DNA from: Vicia villosa
Taxonomy: Eukaryota > Streptophyta > Magnoliopsida > Fabales > Fabaceae
Reading direction: 5' to 3'
DNA: 64,000 bases
Assembly: GCF_029867415.1 (NCBI RefSeq)
Contig: NC_081181.1
Span: 72,264,144 to 72,328,143 of the forward strand
Under the pieces are notes generated by a model that was not told the DNA's origin, ran no database searches, and saw only the letters and a program-made list of their open reading frames with translations. This document shows, piece by piece, positions 21,628 through 33,415 of this stretch (position 1 is its first letter; the number at the start of each line of letters is the position of its first letter). A program made the translations under genes and the position numbers.

Positions 21628-24600
21628 TTGTCTGGGTCAGAGACTACTCCAGAAGATCGTCTAATTAAAGGTACGTGTTTTATCCATGACACACCTTTAG
21701 TTGCTATTATAGATACTGGAGCGACTCAGTCGTTCATTTCAATGGATTGTGCTAAACGATTGGGATTAGAAATATCTGTTATTCATGGAAGTATGGTTAT
21801 TGAAACTCCTGCGTCGGGTTCAGTAACTACTTCTTCTGCTTGTTTGAACTGTCCTGTTGACATATTTGGTAGGAAGTTTGGAATGGATTTAGTGTGCCTT
21901 CCTCTTGAAGGACTTGACGTCATTTTGGGGATGAACTGGTTGCAATTTAACCGAGTTCATATCAATTGTTTTACGAAGACGGTTATCTTTCCTGAAGAGG
22001 TTAGTGTTGAGGATTTGACTATGTTAGTCAAACAGATGAATTTAGCTGTCAATGATGGAGCAGTGGTATTTATGTTGTGTTCTTCGATGGAGGTGACAGG
22101 GGGCGATAATACTGGTGAGCTACGGGTAGTGAATGAGTATCCGGAAGTGTTTCCAGAAGATGTTAGTGAGTTTCCACCTGAAAGAGAAGTGGAGTCCGCT
22201 ATAGAATTGATTCCTGGAACTAGTCCTGTGTTGATGGCACCGTACCGCATGTCGGCATCGGAATTGGCTGAACTGAAGAAACAGTTAGAAGAATTGTTGG
22301 AGAAGAAGTTTATTCGTCCTAGTGTGTCACCGTGGGGTGCGCCGGTACTGTTAGTTAAGAAGAAAGAAGGTTCAATGAGGCTGTGTGTTGATTATAAACA
22401 ACTGAACAAAGTGACAATCAAAAATCGATATCCTTTGCCGAGGATTGATGATTTGATGGACCAGTTGGTTGGAGCTTGTGTATTTAGCAAGGTTGATTTG
22501 AGGTCTGGATATCATCAAATTCGTGTGAAGGCGGAAGATATTCAGAAGACGGCATTCCGAACGAGGTATAGACATTATGAATATTCTGTTATGCCATTTG
22601 GTGTTACTAATGCACCTGGTGTTTTCATGGAGCATATGAACAGGATATTTCACCCGTATCTTGACAAGTTCGTGGTAGTGTTCATTGACGATATTCTAAT
22701 TTACTCGAAGAGTGATGAAGAACATGCAGAGCATCTAAGAGTGGTGTTGGAGTTATTGAAAGAGAAGAAGTTGTATGCGAAATTGTCTAAATGTGAATTC
22801 TGGTTGAAGGAAGTAAGTTTTCTTGGCCATGTAATTTCGAAGAACGGTATCGCAGTGGATCCTATGAAGGTAGAAGCAGTATCTCAGTGGGAGACGCCGA
22901 AGAATGCTTCAGAGATTCGTAGTTTTCTTGGTCTGGCAGGTTACTATAGAAAGTTCATTGAAGGATTTTCGAAGTTGGCATTACCAATGACTAAGTTAAC
23001 AAGAAAAGGACAAGTATTTGTATGGGATTCAGAATGTGAAAAAGGTTTTCAAGAGTTGAAGAAAAGATTGACAAGTGCTCCGATCTTAATTTTGCCTAAT
23101 CCAACGAAGTCTTTTAATGTGTACTGTGATGCTTCACTGATGGGTTTAGGTGGTGTTTTGATGCAAGATAAGCAGGTAGTGGCCTATGCTTCAAGACAGT
23201 TGAAAATTCATGAAAAGAATTATCCAACTCATGATTTGGAATTGGCGGTTGTTGTGTTTGTGTTGAAGTTGTGGAGACATTATCTCTATGGTTCTCGATT
23301 TGAGGTATTCAGCGATCATAAGAGTCTGAAGTATCTCTTCGATCAGAAAGAACTTAATATGAGGCAGAGAAGGTGGTTAGAATTTTTGAAGGACTATGAT
23401 TTCGGTTTGAATTACCATCCTGGTAAAGCAAATGTTGTTGCTGATGCATTGAGCAGGAAGTCATTGCATATGTCTATGCTAATGGTGCGAGAATTGGATT
23501 TAATTGAGCAATTCCGAGATTTGAGTTTAGTATGCGAAAGTACTTCTAATAGCGTTAAGTTGGGGATGTTAAAGTTAACTAATAGTATCCTTGAGGAAAT
23601 TAGAAACGGACAGAAATCTGACATTGGCTTGGTAGACAAGTTTACATTGATTAACCAAGGTCAAGGAGGTGAATTCCGAATTGACGAGAATGGTGTTATA
23701 AGGTTTGGAGACCGAGTGTGTGTACCCGATGTTGCTGAGATCAGAAAGAGTATTCTGGAAGAAGGACACCGGAGTGGATTGAGCATTCATCCTGGTGCTA
23801 CTAAGATGTATCATGTTTTGAAGAAATTATTTTGGTGGCCTGGAATGAAGAAGGAAATTGCTGAGTTTGTTTATGCTTGCTTAATTTGTCAGAAGTCGAA
23901 AATTGAGCATCAAAAACCGTCTGGATTGATGGAACCGTTGTTTGTTCCCGATTGGAAGTGGGATGGAATTTCTATGGACTTTGTATCTGGTTTACCTAGA
24001 ACGAGCAAGAATTGTGATTCTATCTGGGTTATTGTAGATCGGTTGACGAAATCTGCTCACTTTATTCCAATAAGAATGGATTATCCGATGGAGAAGCTGG
24101 CTCAGTTGTATGTTGAGAAGATAGTGAGTTTGCATGGTGTTCCGGCTAGTATTGTGTCGGATAGAGATCCGAGATTTACTTCTAAGTTCTGGACAGGATT
24201 GCAGGAAGCCTTGGGTACTAAGTTGAGGTTGAGTTCTGCTTATCATCCGCAGACAGATGGTCAGACGGAGAGGACGATTCAGTCGTTAGAGGATTTGCTA
24301 CGAGCTTGTGTATTAGAGAAAGGTGGTGCTTGGGATAGTTATTTACCTTTGGTTGAGTTTACCTACAACAATAGTTATCATTCGAGTATTGGTATGGCTC
24401 CGTTTGAAGCATTGTATGGTAGGAGATGTAGAACACCTTTGTGTTGGTACGAATTTGGAGAAAACACGGTGGTTGGACCGGAGATTGTGCAACAAACTAC
24501 AGAAAAGATCAAGATGATTCAGGAAAAGATGAGAGCTTCTCAGAGTCGTCAGAAGAGTTACCATGACAAGAGAAGGAAGGATATTGAATTTAAGGAAGGA

Positions 24601-25014
24601 GATCATGTATTCATGCGAGTTACTCCGATGACTGGTATTGGGAGAGCCTTGAGGTCGAAGAAGTTAACTCCGCGTTTCATTGGTCCATTTCAGATTACTA
24701 AGAAGATTGGGAAGGTTGCTTATCAGATTGCTTTACCGCCTGCACTCGCTAATTTGCATGATGTGTTCCATGTATCCCAGTTGAGGAAATACATTGCAGA
24801 TCCATCTCATGAGATTCAAGTAGATGATCTACAGGTGCGAGATAATCTGACTGTAGAGACATTACCTATGAGGATTGAAGATCGTAAAGTGAAGCAGTTG
24901 CGAGGTAAAGATATAGCAACGGTGAAAGTGGTTTGGGGAGGACCAGCCGGTGGAAATGTTACATGGGAGTTAGAGAGCCAGATGAAGGACTCTTACCCGG
25001 AACTTTTCGTCTAA
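21628..25014 (+). CDS. Tekay pol polyprotein: protease, RT, RNase H, integrase, chromodomain-like tail
   Basis: The 1128-codon frame is open throughout. The ATG at 21628 is only the first Met in the open stretch; in the family this is part of one gag-pol. Domains: protease IDTGATQSF (about 28-36); RT from about 205 to 400 with FIDDIL at about 352-357; RNase H with [13 protein letters not shown] (about 498); integrase zinc region HPGATKMYH...CLICQKSK (about 720-760) and catalytic residues in WDGISMDF (784), VSDRDPRF (843) and QTDGQTERT (about 883); GPF...[14 protein letters not shown]; and a chromodomain-like end VKVVWGG...[17 protein letters not shown]. The tail is thought to guide integration into heterochromatin. 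With gag broken, the copy is unlikely to move alone. Confidence 0.93.
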   Translation: MSGSETTPEDRLIKGTCFIHDTPLVAIIDTGATQSFISMDCAKRLGLEISVIHGSMVIETPASGSVTTSSACLNCPVDIFGRKFGMDLVCLPLEGLDVILGMNWLQFNRVHINCFTKTVIFPEEVSVEDLTMLVKQMNLAVNDGAVVFMLCSSMEVTGGDNTGELRVVNEYPEVFPEDVSEFPPEREVESAIELIPGTSPVLMAPYRMSASELAELKKQLEELLEKKFIRPSVSPWGAPVLLVKKKEGSMRLCVDYKQLNKVTIKNRYPLPRIDDLMDQLVGACVFSKVDLRSGYHQIRVKAEDIQKTAFRTRYRHYEYSVMPFGVTNAPGVFMEHMNRIFHPYLDKFVVVFIDDILIYSKSDEEHAEHLRVVLELLKEKKLYAKLSKCEFWLKEVSFLGHVISKNGIAVDPMKVEAVSQWETPKNASEIRSFLGLAGYYRKFIEGFSKLALPMTKLTRKGQVFVWDSECEKGFQELKKRLTSAPILILPNPTKSFNVYCDASLMGLGGVLMQDKQVVAYASRQLKIHEKNYPTHDLELAVVVFVLKLWRHYLYGSRFEVFSDHKSLKYLFDQKELNMRQRRWLEFLKDYDFGLNYHPGKANVVADALSRKSLHMSMLMVRELDLIEQFRDLSLVCESTSNSVKLGMLKLTNSILEEIRNGQKSDIGLVDKFTLINQGQGGEFRIDENGVIRFGDRVCVPDVAEIRKSILEEGHRSGLSIHPGATKMYHVLKKLFWWPGMKKEIAEFVYACLICQKSKIEHQKPSGLMEPLFVPDWKWDGISMDFVSGLPRTSKNCDSIWVIVDRLTKSAHFIPIRMDYPMEKLAQLYVEKIVSLHGVPASIVSDRDPRFTSKFWTGLQEALGTKLRLSSAYHPQTDGQTERTIQSLEDLLRACVLEKGGAWDSYLPLVEFTYNNSYHSSIGMAPFEALYGRRCRTPLCWYEFGENTVVGPEIVQQTTEKIKMIQEKMRASQSRQKSYHDKRRKDIEFKEGDHVFMRVTPMTGIGRALRSKKLTPRFIGPFQITKKIGKVAYQIALPPALANLHDVFHVSQLRKYIADPSHEIQVDDLQVRDNLTVETLPMRIEDRKVKQLRGKDIATVKVVWGGPAGGNVTWELESQMKDSYPELFV

Positions 25015-25044
25015 GGTATGTTTTCGAGGACGAAAACTCTTTTA

Positions 25045-25056
25045 GTGGGGGAGAGT
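25045..25056 (+). promoter_or_regulatory. polypurine tract of the Tekay element
   Basis: GTGGGGGAGAGT directly precedes the right LTR. Such a tract is where plus-strand DNA synthesis starts. Confidence 0.8.
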
Positions 25057-26901
25057 TGTAACACCCCATAATTTCAGTTTATTAATTTAATTTGGATTTA
25101 AATTAAATAATTGGAATTTTAGAATTTTAAATTGGATTTAATTGGAAAATGATGGAATATGAGATATTGGGCTTATGGTGTGGTGATAGTAAAAGGGGGG
25201 TGCTAACTAGTTAGGCCTTTTACTAAGTTGTGGTTAATTTATTTTATTTTATTTTTCATAAAATAAGAAAAAGGGAACCATTTGGGGAGAAAAGGAAGAA
25301 CACGTGAAAAGAAGAGAAGAGAAAGAGGCAAGAACGTGAAACCGGAAGGAGAGCATTCAAGAAATTCATCGAGGTAAGGGGGGACTCTTCCTTTTAGTAT
25401 CTCTTATGTGATCTTAGGTGATAGGTAGATTGATGTATGGTTTGATTCAATTAGACATTGGGATTGTTAGGTTAGGGTGTTCTAATTTGGATTGAATTGA
25501 TGATGATTGTGTGAACTATTTGGTTAATAATGCGTTAAATGATGTTTTTGTGGTGTGTAATTGAATATATGATGATTGTATGCCTGTATGTGATGTCTGG
25601 AATCGTTTTTGGGTGAAAGGGGAGTGAAATCGCAGGGTCTGTCGCAGACTTGGGGTTTGCTGAAATCGCAGGTCCGCTGAGCGGAGGGGGGTCCGCTGAG
25701 CGGAGGTCCCAACGTAGTTCGCTTCTGTTTGACGTCGCTTGAGGTCCGCTGAGCGGGGGTTGGAAGGGTTTCGCTTCTGCCTTGCTCCGCTGAGCGAACC
25801 TTGCTGTGTGTGAATTTTTCCAAACTTCAAAATAATGTATCTTTTGATCCGTGTACCATTTCTTAGTGTCGTTTTGGGCGTTGTGCAAGTAATTAAATGT
25901 TTTATATGATGAACGATGAATATTGGTATTATCCGACCTTATTTCTTTGAAACTCGATTTAATTACTTGATAAGAATTGAACATTGTGTGCATATGAGAT
26001 AGGTGTGACAATGTGTTTGATGTGATGATGAATTGGTGTGATTTGTTATTATGATTGTGATGGATGCATGACTATTTGAATGATGTTGAAAACATGTACA
26101 TACTTATTCGGTGATGTGGTGTTGAGATGAGTTGCTCATCGTGATTTAGTGTGTTTTAAGTATGTTATATGTGTTTCATTCATTCATGTGCATTGATGTT
26201 GGATCCCGGTGAGGTTTGGATCGTTGGTGGACATATTTCCCATTGTGTGGAAATTGTGTCGGTGGGCCGTATCTCGATGAGGCGTAGATCGGTTAGGTGG
26301 ATTGATTCCACGGTTTATTGGTACCACATGCATAGTGTCAGTTGTGTCATATGCATTTTGTCATAATATGATTGTATGGATTTCTGTGGTATGTGTTGTA
26401 ATCTATTATTGTGTGAATTAATAATGGATGTGAATCTGAATATGTATAATTGGGTGAACGGCATATTATGATGCTTGTTGCTTATGAATTGCATAATATT
26501 TACTAATTGAGAATGAGACTCACCCTTACATGTTGTCATTTTCAGATTGAGGAGTAGCGGCATTAGTGCTTGGTGAGGATGACTCATAGAGTTTATCCGT
26601 TTATGTTGGGTCGTGTCGGTCATGCTCTGATCTGTAACACTGGGGAACGATAGTTGTAGAAGTTTTTATGAACCTATCCATTTTTAATTGATGTTGAAAT
26701 TTGATTCCATTTGGTTGTATTTGATGATGTTTAGTATTCCGCTGTGATAAACATGATTATGTTTTGGTGAACCGTTTCCTAATGAAGCATGAATTTGACC
26801 TTAGTTGGTTTAATTGTTTTGAATAATTGTGGCACCCTTGTGCATATGTTTTTACTCTGATTAATTATTAAAATTGCCGCGGGGTTTAGAAGGTTGTTAC
26901 A
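25057..26901 (+). repeat. right LTR of the Tekay element
   Basis: 1845 bp, about eight substitutions against the left LTR by eye, no length difference. Confidence 0.95.
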
Positions 26902-27342
26902 GAAAGGCTTGAACTTCTCCCACTGGCTTGATTCAAACAAAAACGGCAAAGAAGGTACAAATGTGCTTGGCTCGGGTTTGACTCCAATGGACACTTTGAG
27001 CTTTCATTTTTAGGGTTGGTGGACTGGATTTTGAGGTATGGATGTTTGAGGTCAAATTGCAATCTTGTTGAACAAGTTTTTATGAACTTCACTTTTCACA
27101 ACATGCCAAAATGTCAATCCCTAGGTGCTCAATTTGTAGCAAGTTTTTGTCCTCATTACAGTGGTTCAAACAACATCGCCCTCAACCGCTTCGCCTTTAC
27201 AAGCCTCGTACTTGAGAGACTATGGACTGATATGCCACTTACTCAAACACTTCTCTCTTATAAGTCTTGTGCTTAAGAGACTATGGAGTGATATCTCACT
27301 TACTTAAACATTTCGCCTTAACAAAACATGCTTGAGAGATTG
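26902..27342. repeat. flank copy 2 (441 bp), continuous with host DNA
   Basis: Same sequence as 20606-21046, but here the third 62-bp unit runs on (gagattgtggactgttatg). This copy is therefore the original flank, and 20606-21046 is the derived one. Confidence 0.9.
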
Positions 27343-27805
27343 TGGACTGTTATGTTATAACTCATGCTCAACAAATATCGATGGTTTTAACCCATTATCT
27401 CACATATCGTAAGTGTGATAGAGAGAACTAATAAAGATGGGACGGTGTAGATCACATGTTTGACACAGCGCAAATCATCCACGCCACTTGACAGGGGTAA
27501 CCCATCAATGACGTTCCAACAACTACATAGACTTTTCTTGTCAAAATTGAATTGTCCCCGGTATTACTGACTGACTAACCACGTCTCCTATAATTGGTCA
27601 AGACTAAACTTCGTGTGATCAAGCCTGTAGGATAAAAGACCGACAACTCTTAATAAGAGATTCAAATTATAAATACCTAATTCAATAATTAGATCAAAAT
27701 ATTAAATTTAATTCAGTTCAATTTCATATTAGAACCATTTTATAACTAACGTGTATTTATAAGTTTTATATTTTAAACCGTTTTATATCAGTTTATTTTA
27801 ATACT
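27343..27805. other. anonymous intergenic DNA
   Basis: No coding frame, transposon terminus or RNA gene was recognised. Confidence 0.4.
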
Positions 27806-28228
27806 ATATTATAAAAAAATTGATTTAATATTTTGTATCTTACTCTCACTTTCTTTCTCGTACTAATACTAATGTTTTTTCTCCATATTTTTTGAACCTA
27901 CGTGTCATGGGTTCCTCTTCAAATCTTAAGTCAATGATAAGTCAAAAGATGGCTTAAGAAGAATAAGGGGCGTAGAAATTTCCTAGCAGCTGTCTTGATA
28001 TAAGGATCACTCATATAAGATGTTTTAATGATAGTTGTTTGTTGTCGTATCCTATCCTAGTGGAGAGAGATGCAGTCCCCCTATACTCTAAACTGGACTG
28101 CCCGTGGTGGTATATGAATAATTTCCAAATCCAGTGACCAAGTTCTGTACTGAAAACCAAAAGCTTAGCTCACAATTTGTCAAACCCAAACTAAAGATCA
28201 CAACAATCACTAAACTATGAAATTCACA
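27806..28228 (+). pseudogene. decayed metalloproteinase copy A: promoter, leader and first codons only
   Basis: This aligns with the upstream region of the intact gene at 40340-40785: 'cctacgtgtcatgg.ttcctcttcaaatc', 'aatttcctagcagctgtc', 'ccagtga.caaagttct', and the leader 'cacaacaatcactaaac.atgaaa.tcaca'. The TATA box (tataaaaa in the intact gene) is mutated here (tgtactgaaaa). After about four codons the sequence jumps to 'tatattataaaa', the beginning of copy B, so the body of the gene has been deleted. Confidence 0.8.
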
Positions 28229-28853
28229 CTATATTATAAAATTATTTAATTTTTTTAATCTTACTCTCACTTTCTTTTTCGTGCTAAATGCTAATACTGA
28301 TATTTTTTGACCCTACGTGTAATGGTTTCCTCTTCAAATTTAAATCAAAGATAAGTCAAAGATGGCTTAAATAAATAAGATGCGTAGAAATTTCCTAGCA
28401 GCTGTCTTGCTGCATACAGAACTACATGGATTACTCAAATAAGATATTTTAATGATAGTTGTTTGTTGTCGTATCCTATTCCTATCCAAGTGGAGAAGAT
28501 GCAGCCCCCATATCCAAACCTACGATGGATGTTGTCTCGTAAGAGTGTTGTTATTAAGGAGGGTGACGTGGATTTTGAATAATTTGTGATGCATCAAATT
28601 GGTCATTTATTAGGGTTGGAACATTCTTCTGTGGTCTGTGGAAGAGGCTGTTATGTATCCCATTGTGTTGAATGATAATGATTTGCATAAGATTTAGCAA
28701 ATATATGGTGTCCAAAATGTTAAATCAGATTCAAATGTTAAAAATGATACATCAAATTCAAATGTTAAAAATGATGCTTCAGATTCACGTTGGCCAGTGG
28801 TCTTTTGGCCATTAGGTTTCTTGGGATTTGTATGTTTATTGGGGTTAGTATGA
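28229..28853 (+). pseudogene. decayed metalloproteinase copy B: promoter fused to 3' end of the coding region
   Basis: Bases 28229-28515 repeat the promoter block of copies A and C. From about 28523 the sequence matches the intact gene from about 41479 on, so most of the coding region is deleted. The metal-binding segment MHQIGHLLGLEHSS is still readable (about 28590-28631), including Gln instead of the catalytic Glu. Nearby damage includes an in-frame TAA before it, a 7-bp duplication (tctgtggtctgtgg) and a TAG in 'aagatttagcaa'. A short duplicated segment ('tcaaatgttaaaaatgat') and the hydrophobic tail follow, ending at 28853. Confidence 0.85.
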
Positions 28854-29469
28854 AATTCGAAGCTGCAACTATTATTATGTAAACTAGTCCATAAACAGTG
28901 GCTATAGTATTTAAATGTTTCTTGGTATTAGAAGTGATGATAGATTTTTTCGAAGTCAAAGTAATGTTGTAATCTTGTTTAAACTATGTTGTATATAGTG
29001 AATTTACCAAGTTCACTATCAAGTCAATAAAGCAAGTTACTTTTGTGTGTTTAAGATTTTTATATCCTTTACTATGCATGTTTCAATGATTAGTTATCGG
29101 ATGGCCCATTAACGTGGAATACGTTGTGACTACAATTTCAATTCAATATATAAGAAATATAATCATAATTTTTTATGAGAAATATTAACCAGTGCTCTTA
29201 TGATATTTTTTAAATAATTAAAGTGATGAATTTTTTTAAAAACACGTGTATTCAAATATTTAAATAATTAGTGTCTTTAAGGCACTCTTTAAGCAAGACT
29301 TTTTTTATTTGTTAACAAATATTTTTATAAGTATGTAGTTTAATTCTCACAATGATTGTTGTTTTTGTTAGTGGATTTTAGTCCATAAAATTATTAACAA
29401 ATGTGGTACCAATGATGCGAATGTATTTCAGATCAATTTAAATGATATAGTGACAACAATACTTTATTT
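28854..29469. other. downstream flank of copy B
   Basis: The first ~200 bp resemble the 3' flank of the intact gene ('ttgtatatag..aatttac.aagttcactat.a..tcaataa.gcaagt'). The rest is AT-rich and featureless up to the Tat element target site. Confidence 0.5.
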
Positions 29470-29474
29470 ATAAG

Positions 29475-30034
29475 TGATCGTACCTGATCAGAAGGATCGT
29501 CGTAGGCTGCTCGGACTGGATCTTCTAGGAAGGAGGAGGAGGGGGGTGTACCTGCAAGGTACTCCAATGCCAAAGTAAGATGACGAGCAAAGGAGCGCAA
29601 GTACTAGCTAAGAGTGAGTAAGAATTGAATACCTGACCCTCTAGTTGAAGAGGGTATATATAGCCCCCAGCGCTGGGCCATGATCTCGCTATTGGGTTGG
29701 ATTCCCAAGCCCAACTAGGAGACTGCCAGGTTTCCTGAGCGGAAATATCGGAGGTGCGTGTATGCCCTCTGTCCTGGTTAACCGCTCCGAAGTCCAAGGG
29801 AAGACGCGGTCTTTTAGGAGCCACGTGGGATCCGAGTTATTCGGAGGATTGGATATGAAGGAGCCCTGCGCGGAGCAGGGTCCTCGGCAAGGATGATGTC
29901 CGGGGGAGAATGAACGCCGAGCGCGGTGTTGGTGCCGAGCAAGGCGTGTCGGAAGGCCATGAACTATACATGGGCCTCTGAGGCTTATTGGGCCGAAAGC
30001 GGTGTTGGGCCTAGCCTTGGCCCAGTCCAGAACA
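29475..30034 (-). repeat. 3' LTR of the Tat element
   Basis: 560 bp, TG...CA, no difference from 39361-39920 seen by eye. A TATATATA box (29655-29662) is placed for minus-strand transcription. Confidence 0.96.
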
Positions 30035-30048
30035 GGAGCCCCCCAAGT
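30035..30048 (-). promoter_or_regulatory. polypurine tract of the Tat element
   Basis: On the minus strand ACTTGGGGGGCTCC directly precedes the 3' LTR. Confidence 0.75.
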
Positions 30049-30284
30049 CGGAGTTTTCCGGTTAAGAAACTGTGACTTTGCTTCTACGCTCGGACCGTCA
30101 TTTCTCGTGGTTGCTCGGTGGATCGGTCCTCGTTACATATACGCGCTCGGAGGAAAGTCCAGTGGTGGGCGAAACGTCGCGCGTGGGAACCACGCGCTGA
30201 CGTGGCATAGGCATTGATGGCCTAGGGTCTAGGAGGCGGCGCCTGTCAGGAGAGGTGACGCTTCGCCTTCCGAGCCTTTTTCCC

Positions 30285-30292
30285 TATAAAAG
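30285..30292 (+). promoter_or_regulatory. TATA box of the antisense gene
   Basis: TATAAAAG in a GC-rich setting, 146 bp upstream of the antisense start codon at 30438. It points opposite to gag-pol. Confidence 0.65.
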
Positions 30293-30437
30293 GGGGCGAA
30301 TTCTCTCATAAGGGAATTTTCCTTTCTCTATTTATCTGCTCGGCTTCGATCAAGGGTTCCTCGGGGCATAATTTCCCAGCTCGTTCGTCATATCAAGATC
30401 GTTGCTTAGCGAAGGATTCTCCCCGGCCATCTACATC

Positions 30438-32729
30438 ATGTCTGCAAGTAAGTTCGTTTAGCCTGTCGTTGCTTTACTATTTTTCATAGAACTTGTGTTT
30501 CGCTTTCGAGGTCTTCGCCATCGTCATCCTCCCCGGGTTATCCAAGCGATGCCCGGGGTCGGCGTGGGTTGGCAGGCCGTAGTACGTTGGCGTTAAGATA
30601 AGCTTTCCGATTGTCGTGTCATCTGTGAGTCCTCGGCTGACGAGCGTTGTTCCTCGATGGGGTTTGGCCGGGGGCTCCGCTGCTCCTGCTCTACCCTTTC
30701 GCTTGTCTTGCGGTGGAAGGGTGGATTTGATAGACTATCGAATTCACTTCTCCCTTCTGCGTGCAGGTGAATCAGATTCGAGCGCTTCCTCAAGAACTGG
30801 CTCGGACACCGACTCGACGACCAGTGATTCCGACAGCTCGACGGCAACTAGTTCCGACGTCGAAATTATTGAGGAAGAGGGCACTCCCTCGGCCGAAGGC
30901 GTTCACACGGGATCCCCTGGTTCGAATGCCGAGGGAGGGGTTTCCCCTATGCCGTTATTCAGTTATGAACATACCGTTGCGCCCGATTGGATAGCCGAGG
31001 AGGCTCTGTCTGTTGTTTCTCGGTATACCGCGTCTCTGGATGGGGCGTTTACAGAAATTGAGGTCCTGGGGGAAGGTGATCCGCCCAATTATCAAATAGG
31101 TTGCCCGTCTCCAGACGAACGCATATGTTCTCGGTTTGCCGGGGACGGATTTGCGATGTACGATTACGTGTTTAGGGAGCTCGGCTTCCGGTTACCCTTC
31201 TCTGATTTTCAGGTTTCAGTCATGGCGTTTCTATCTCTGGCACCGTCCCAAATTCATCCGAATGCCTTTGCCTTTATGCGGGCATTCGAGATTGTTTGTG
31301 ATTATTTGGGTATAGGTGCGACGTCTGCGTTGTTCGGAAGGTGTTTTCGTGTTCAACGGCAGGCGTCAAACGGGCGGTACAGCTGGGTTTCGTTCAGGAA
31401 CGCCGAGCGTAAACTCTTCGGAATGTATACTGACTCCGTGAAGGGTTTTAAGGATCGATACTTCGTTGTCCGCCCCCTAAGTCCAACGGCCTATTCTTCG
31501 GTGTCGGATATGGTGGCCGAGCGGGATGCCGAGGGGGAGATAGTAAGGGATGAACATGGGCAGGAAGTAAAGGAGTTCTGCACGACGTTTCCGTTTTTCT
31601 GGTGGAAGGGTCATTTTGCGTCTCCTCCGAAATACTACGCTTGGGAGGACGATGACTTGGATGATCAAGACCGGGAGTCGTACTCGGTCCTCTGCAAATA
31701 TGTAGATAGCTTTACCCTGTCTCGTTGGGTGACGAGGAATGGAGATCCCATACTGAACGAGGACGGGGTGCCGATCACGGAGCAGCGGCCTATTAATACC
31801 AAGGCTTTGCTAGCTTGTCGGACTCCCGAGGAGACCTGGGCGTTGTTAGGTTGTGTCTATTCCCCTTGCTTTGTGATCTCTGTCCGGTATTTTGCTAACT
31901 CGTTTATTTTTTCTTTGCAGAGGCTATGCCGGAGAAGGAGGATAATATCCTGAAACAAGCATTGGATGCGAGGAAGAATCAGAAGAAGAGGAACCAGGGT
32001 ACCGGAGCTGGAGAGAACTCAGGCTCGGCAGGCTCCCCTCACAAGATTCATGTCGACGAGAGGTTACCCAAGAGACCTCGTGCTTCCGAGGGGGGACGTC
32101 CGGATCAGTCGAACCTGGGTCCCGGGCGCGCCTTCGTGTTGCCTTCTTGCTACAAGGATGGAGGCTATTTTGAGAAGTTCCCCTTGGCTACCTCACCGGA
32201 TGAAGCTCGTCGGATCAGTGATATGGATCCCCCGTCTCTTCAGAAACAGTTGGCGTGCGACAGTGCCGCCGTGGTGAGGGTCTTGGAGATGGCCCAAGTG
32301 TTGGCTAGTGGAGGTTCGGGCTCGACCGAGGCCCTGAAGGAGGCCGAGGCGGCTAAGAAGGTGGCCGAGGACAAGGTGAAGACCATGGAGGTCGAGCGCA
32401 AGGAGTTGAGGAAGAAGGTCGATGCGGCCCTGAAGCAGAAAGATGCGGAGGTCGCGGCTGAGAAGAAGAAGCTGGCTGACCTTCGACTCGAATGGGCTCC
32501 CTCGGCTGACGAGTCGCCGGATGTGGCAGCTCTGAAGTCCAGGGCTGAGTTTGCGGAGAAGATAGAAAGCCTGAAGATAAGCCTGGCCGACATGGCCGAC
32601 GTCGGTTTCGAGCGTGCTCTTAACCAGCTGAGGCTTCTGAACCCTGGTTTGAAGGAGGATAATGTCGGGCTCTCTTCGAGGATCGTAGATGGCGTGTTGG
32701 TGCCTGAGTCCCCGGGGAGTGAAGAGTAG
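30438..32729 (+). CDS. Tat antisense gene, three exons (putative gypsy-type transposon protein)
   Basis: I model exons 30438-30447, 30767-31849 and 31921-32729. Intron 1 has a consensus GTAAGT donor and a ...GCGTGCAG acceptor. Intron 2 (71 bp) runs GTTGTG...TTTCTTTGCAG. All three exons join in one frame (ATG TCT GCA A|GT GAA; G|AG GCT ATG), giving 633 residues. The start is Ser/Asp-rich and acidic (SDSSASSRTGSDTDST). A folded middle (about 130-330; FSDFQVSVMAFLSLAPSQIH...FRVQRQAS) resembles the plant 'putative gypsy type transposon' domain. Exon 3 has a basic stretch and a long coiled coil (EAEAAKKVAEDKVKTMEVER...). Function is unknown. It lies tail to tail with gag-pol and has its own TATA box. 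Confidence 0.8.
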
Positions 32730-33415
32730 AAAGTGTAGTTCCGGGCCTGCGTGTCCGTTTTTCTCGGCCTGCGTGCCATTCTTTTTGTTGGGCTATGCCC
32801 GGATAATTTTTGGGGCCTGCGTGCCCGGTAATGATTGTAACCTTTGACATCGCCGGCCAAGTTGGTCGGCAATTTTAATGTCTTACAATTCTTCTTGCTT
32901 ATATCTGTTTATTTTTACTTTCGGCGTTATCACTGTATGTTTGTTCTTTTCGATAACATTCCTGCCGTGCTTGTATGACGAGGTATTTCCTCTGAACTTA
33001 AAGTATTTTGCGGTTGTTCTAGGTGACCGATGACTTATGCTCGGACATGCCGGAGAGTCACCAGTATACTTGTGATATTATTGGTTTTGTGGGCTATGCT
33101 CGACCTAGATTGATTGCCCGGGCGTGTTGAGTACGGGCCGGGTGCGCAGAGCAGGTATGCGCTTTTAGCGAGCGCGAGACCGCGGTTGCGGCCAAGCGTT
33201 CGCGGCGTGAACGATCCCATCGCGAGCTGGGGTTCTGCCATGCAGGTACTTCCACGGGGGGTCTAGGTGTAGAATCCGCCGAGGGGTCGGTCCGTCTATC
33301 CGACGAGAGGAACCGATCGTTGCTGTCGTGGAACACTCACGTCCGTACCGACGACGTGGCTCCGTGCCCGTCCGTTACCTGAGTTTGGTTGGGGGCCGGG
33401 CGTTTTAGCTTATGT
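32730..33415. other. convergent gap between antisense gene and gag-pol
   Basis: 686 bp where both transcripts must end. It has several repeats of 'ggcctgcgtg.cc' just after the antisense stop. No further frame is supported. Confidence 0.5.

Larger units (their letters stand above)
18761..26901 (+). mobile_element. Tekay-type chromovirus (Ty3/gypsy), rearranged left side
   Basis: Two 1845-bp LTRs (18761-20605 and 25057-26901; TGTAACACCCC...TTGTTACA) bracket a gag-pol with a C-terminal chromodomain-like tail. Primer site, gag start and gag N-terminal half are missing. Instead, 441 bp of non-element DNA follows the left LTR, and this same DNA also follows the right LTR. About eight LTR differences are seen by eye. 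The 5 bp left of the left LTR is gaatg and the 5 bp right of each LTR is gaaag, so no exact target duplication is present. Confidence 0.9.

Noticed and set aside
29525..29824. 99-codon frame present twice (also 39411-39710)
   Set aside because: It lies entirely inside the Tat LTR, and its identity between copies only reflects the LTR repeat.
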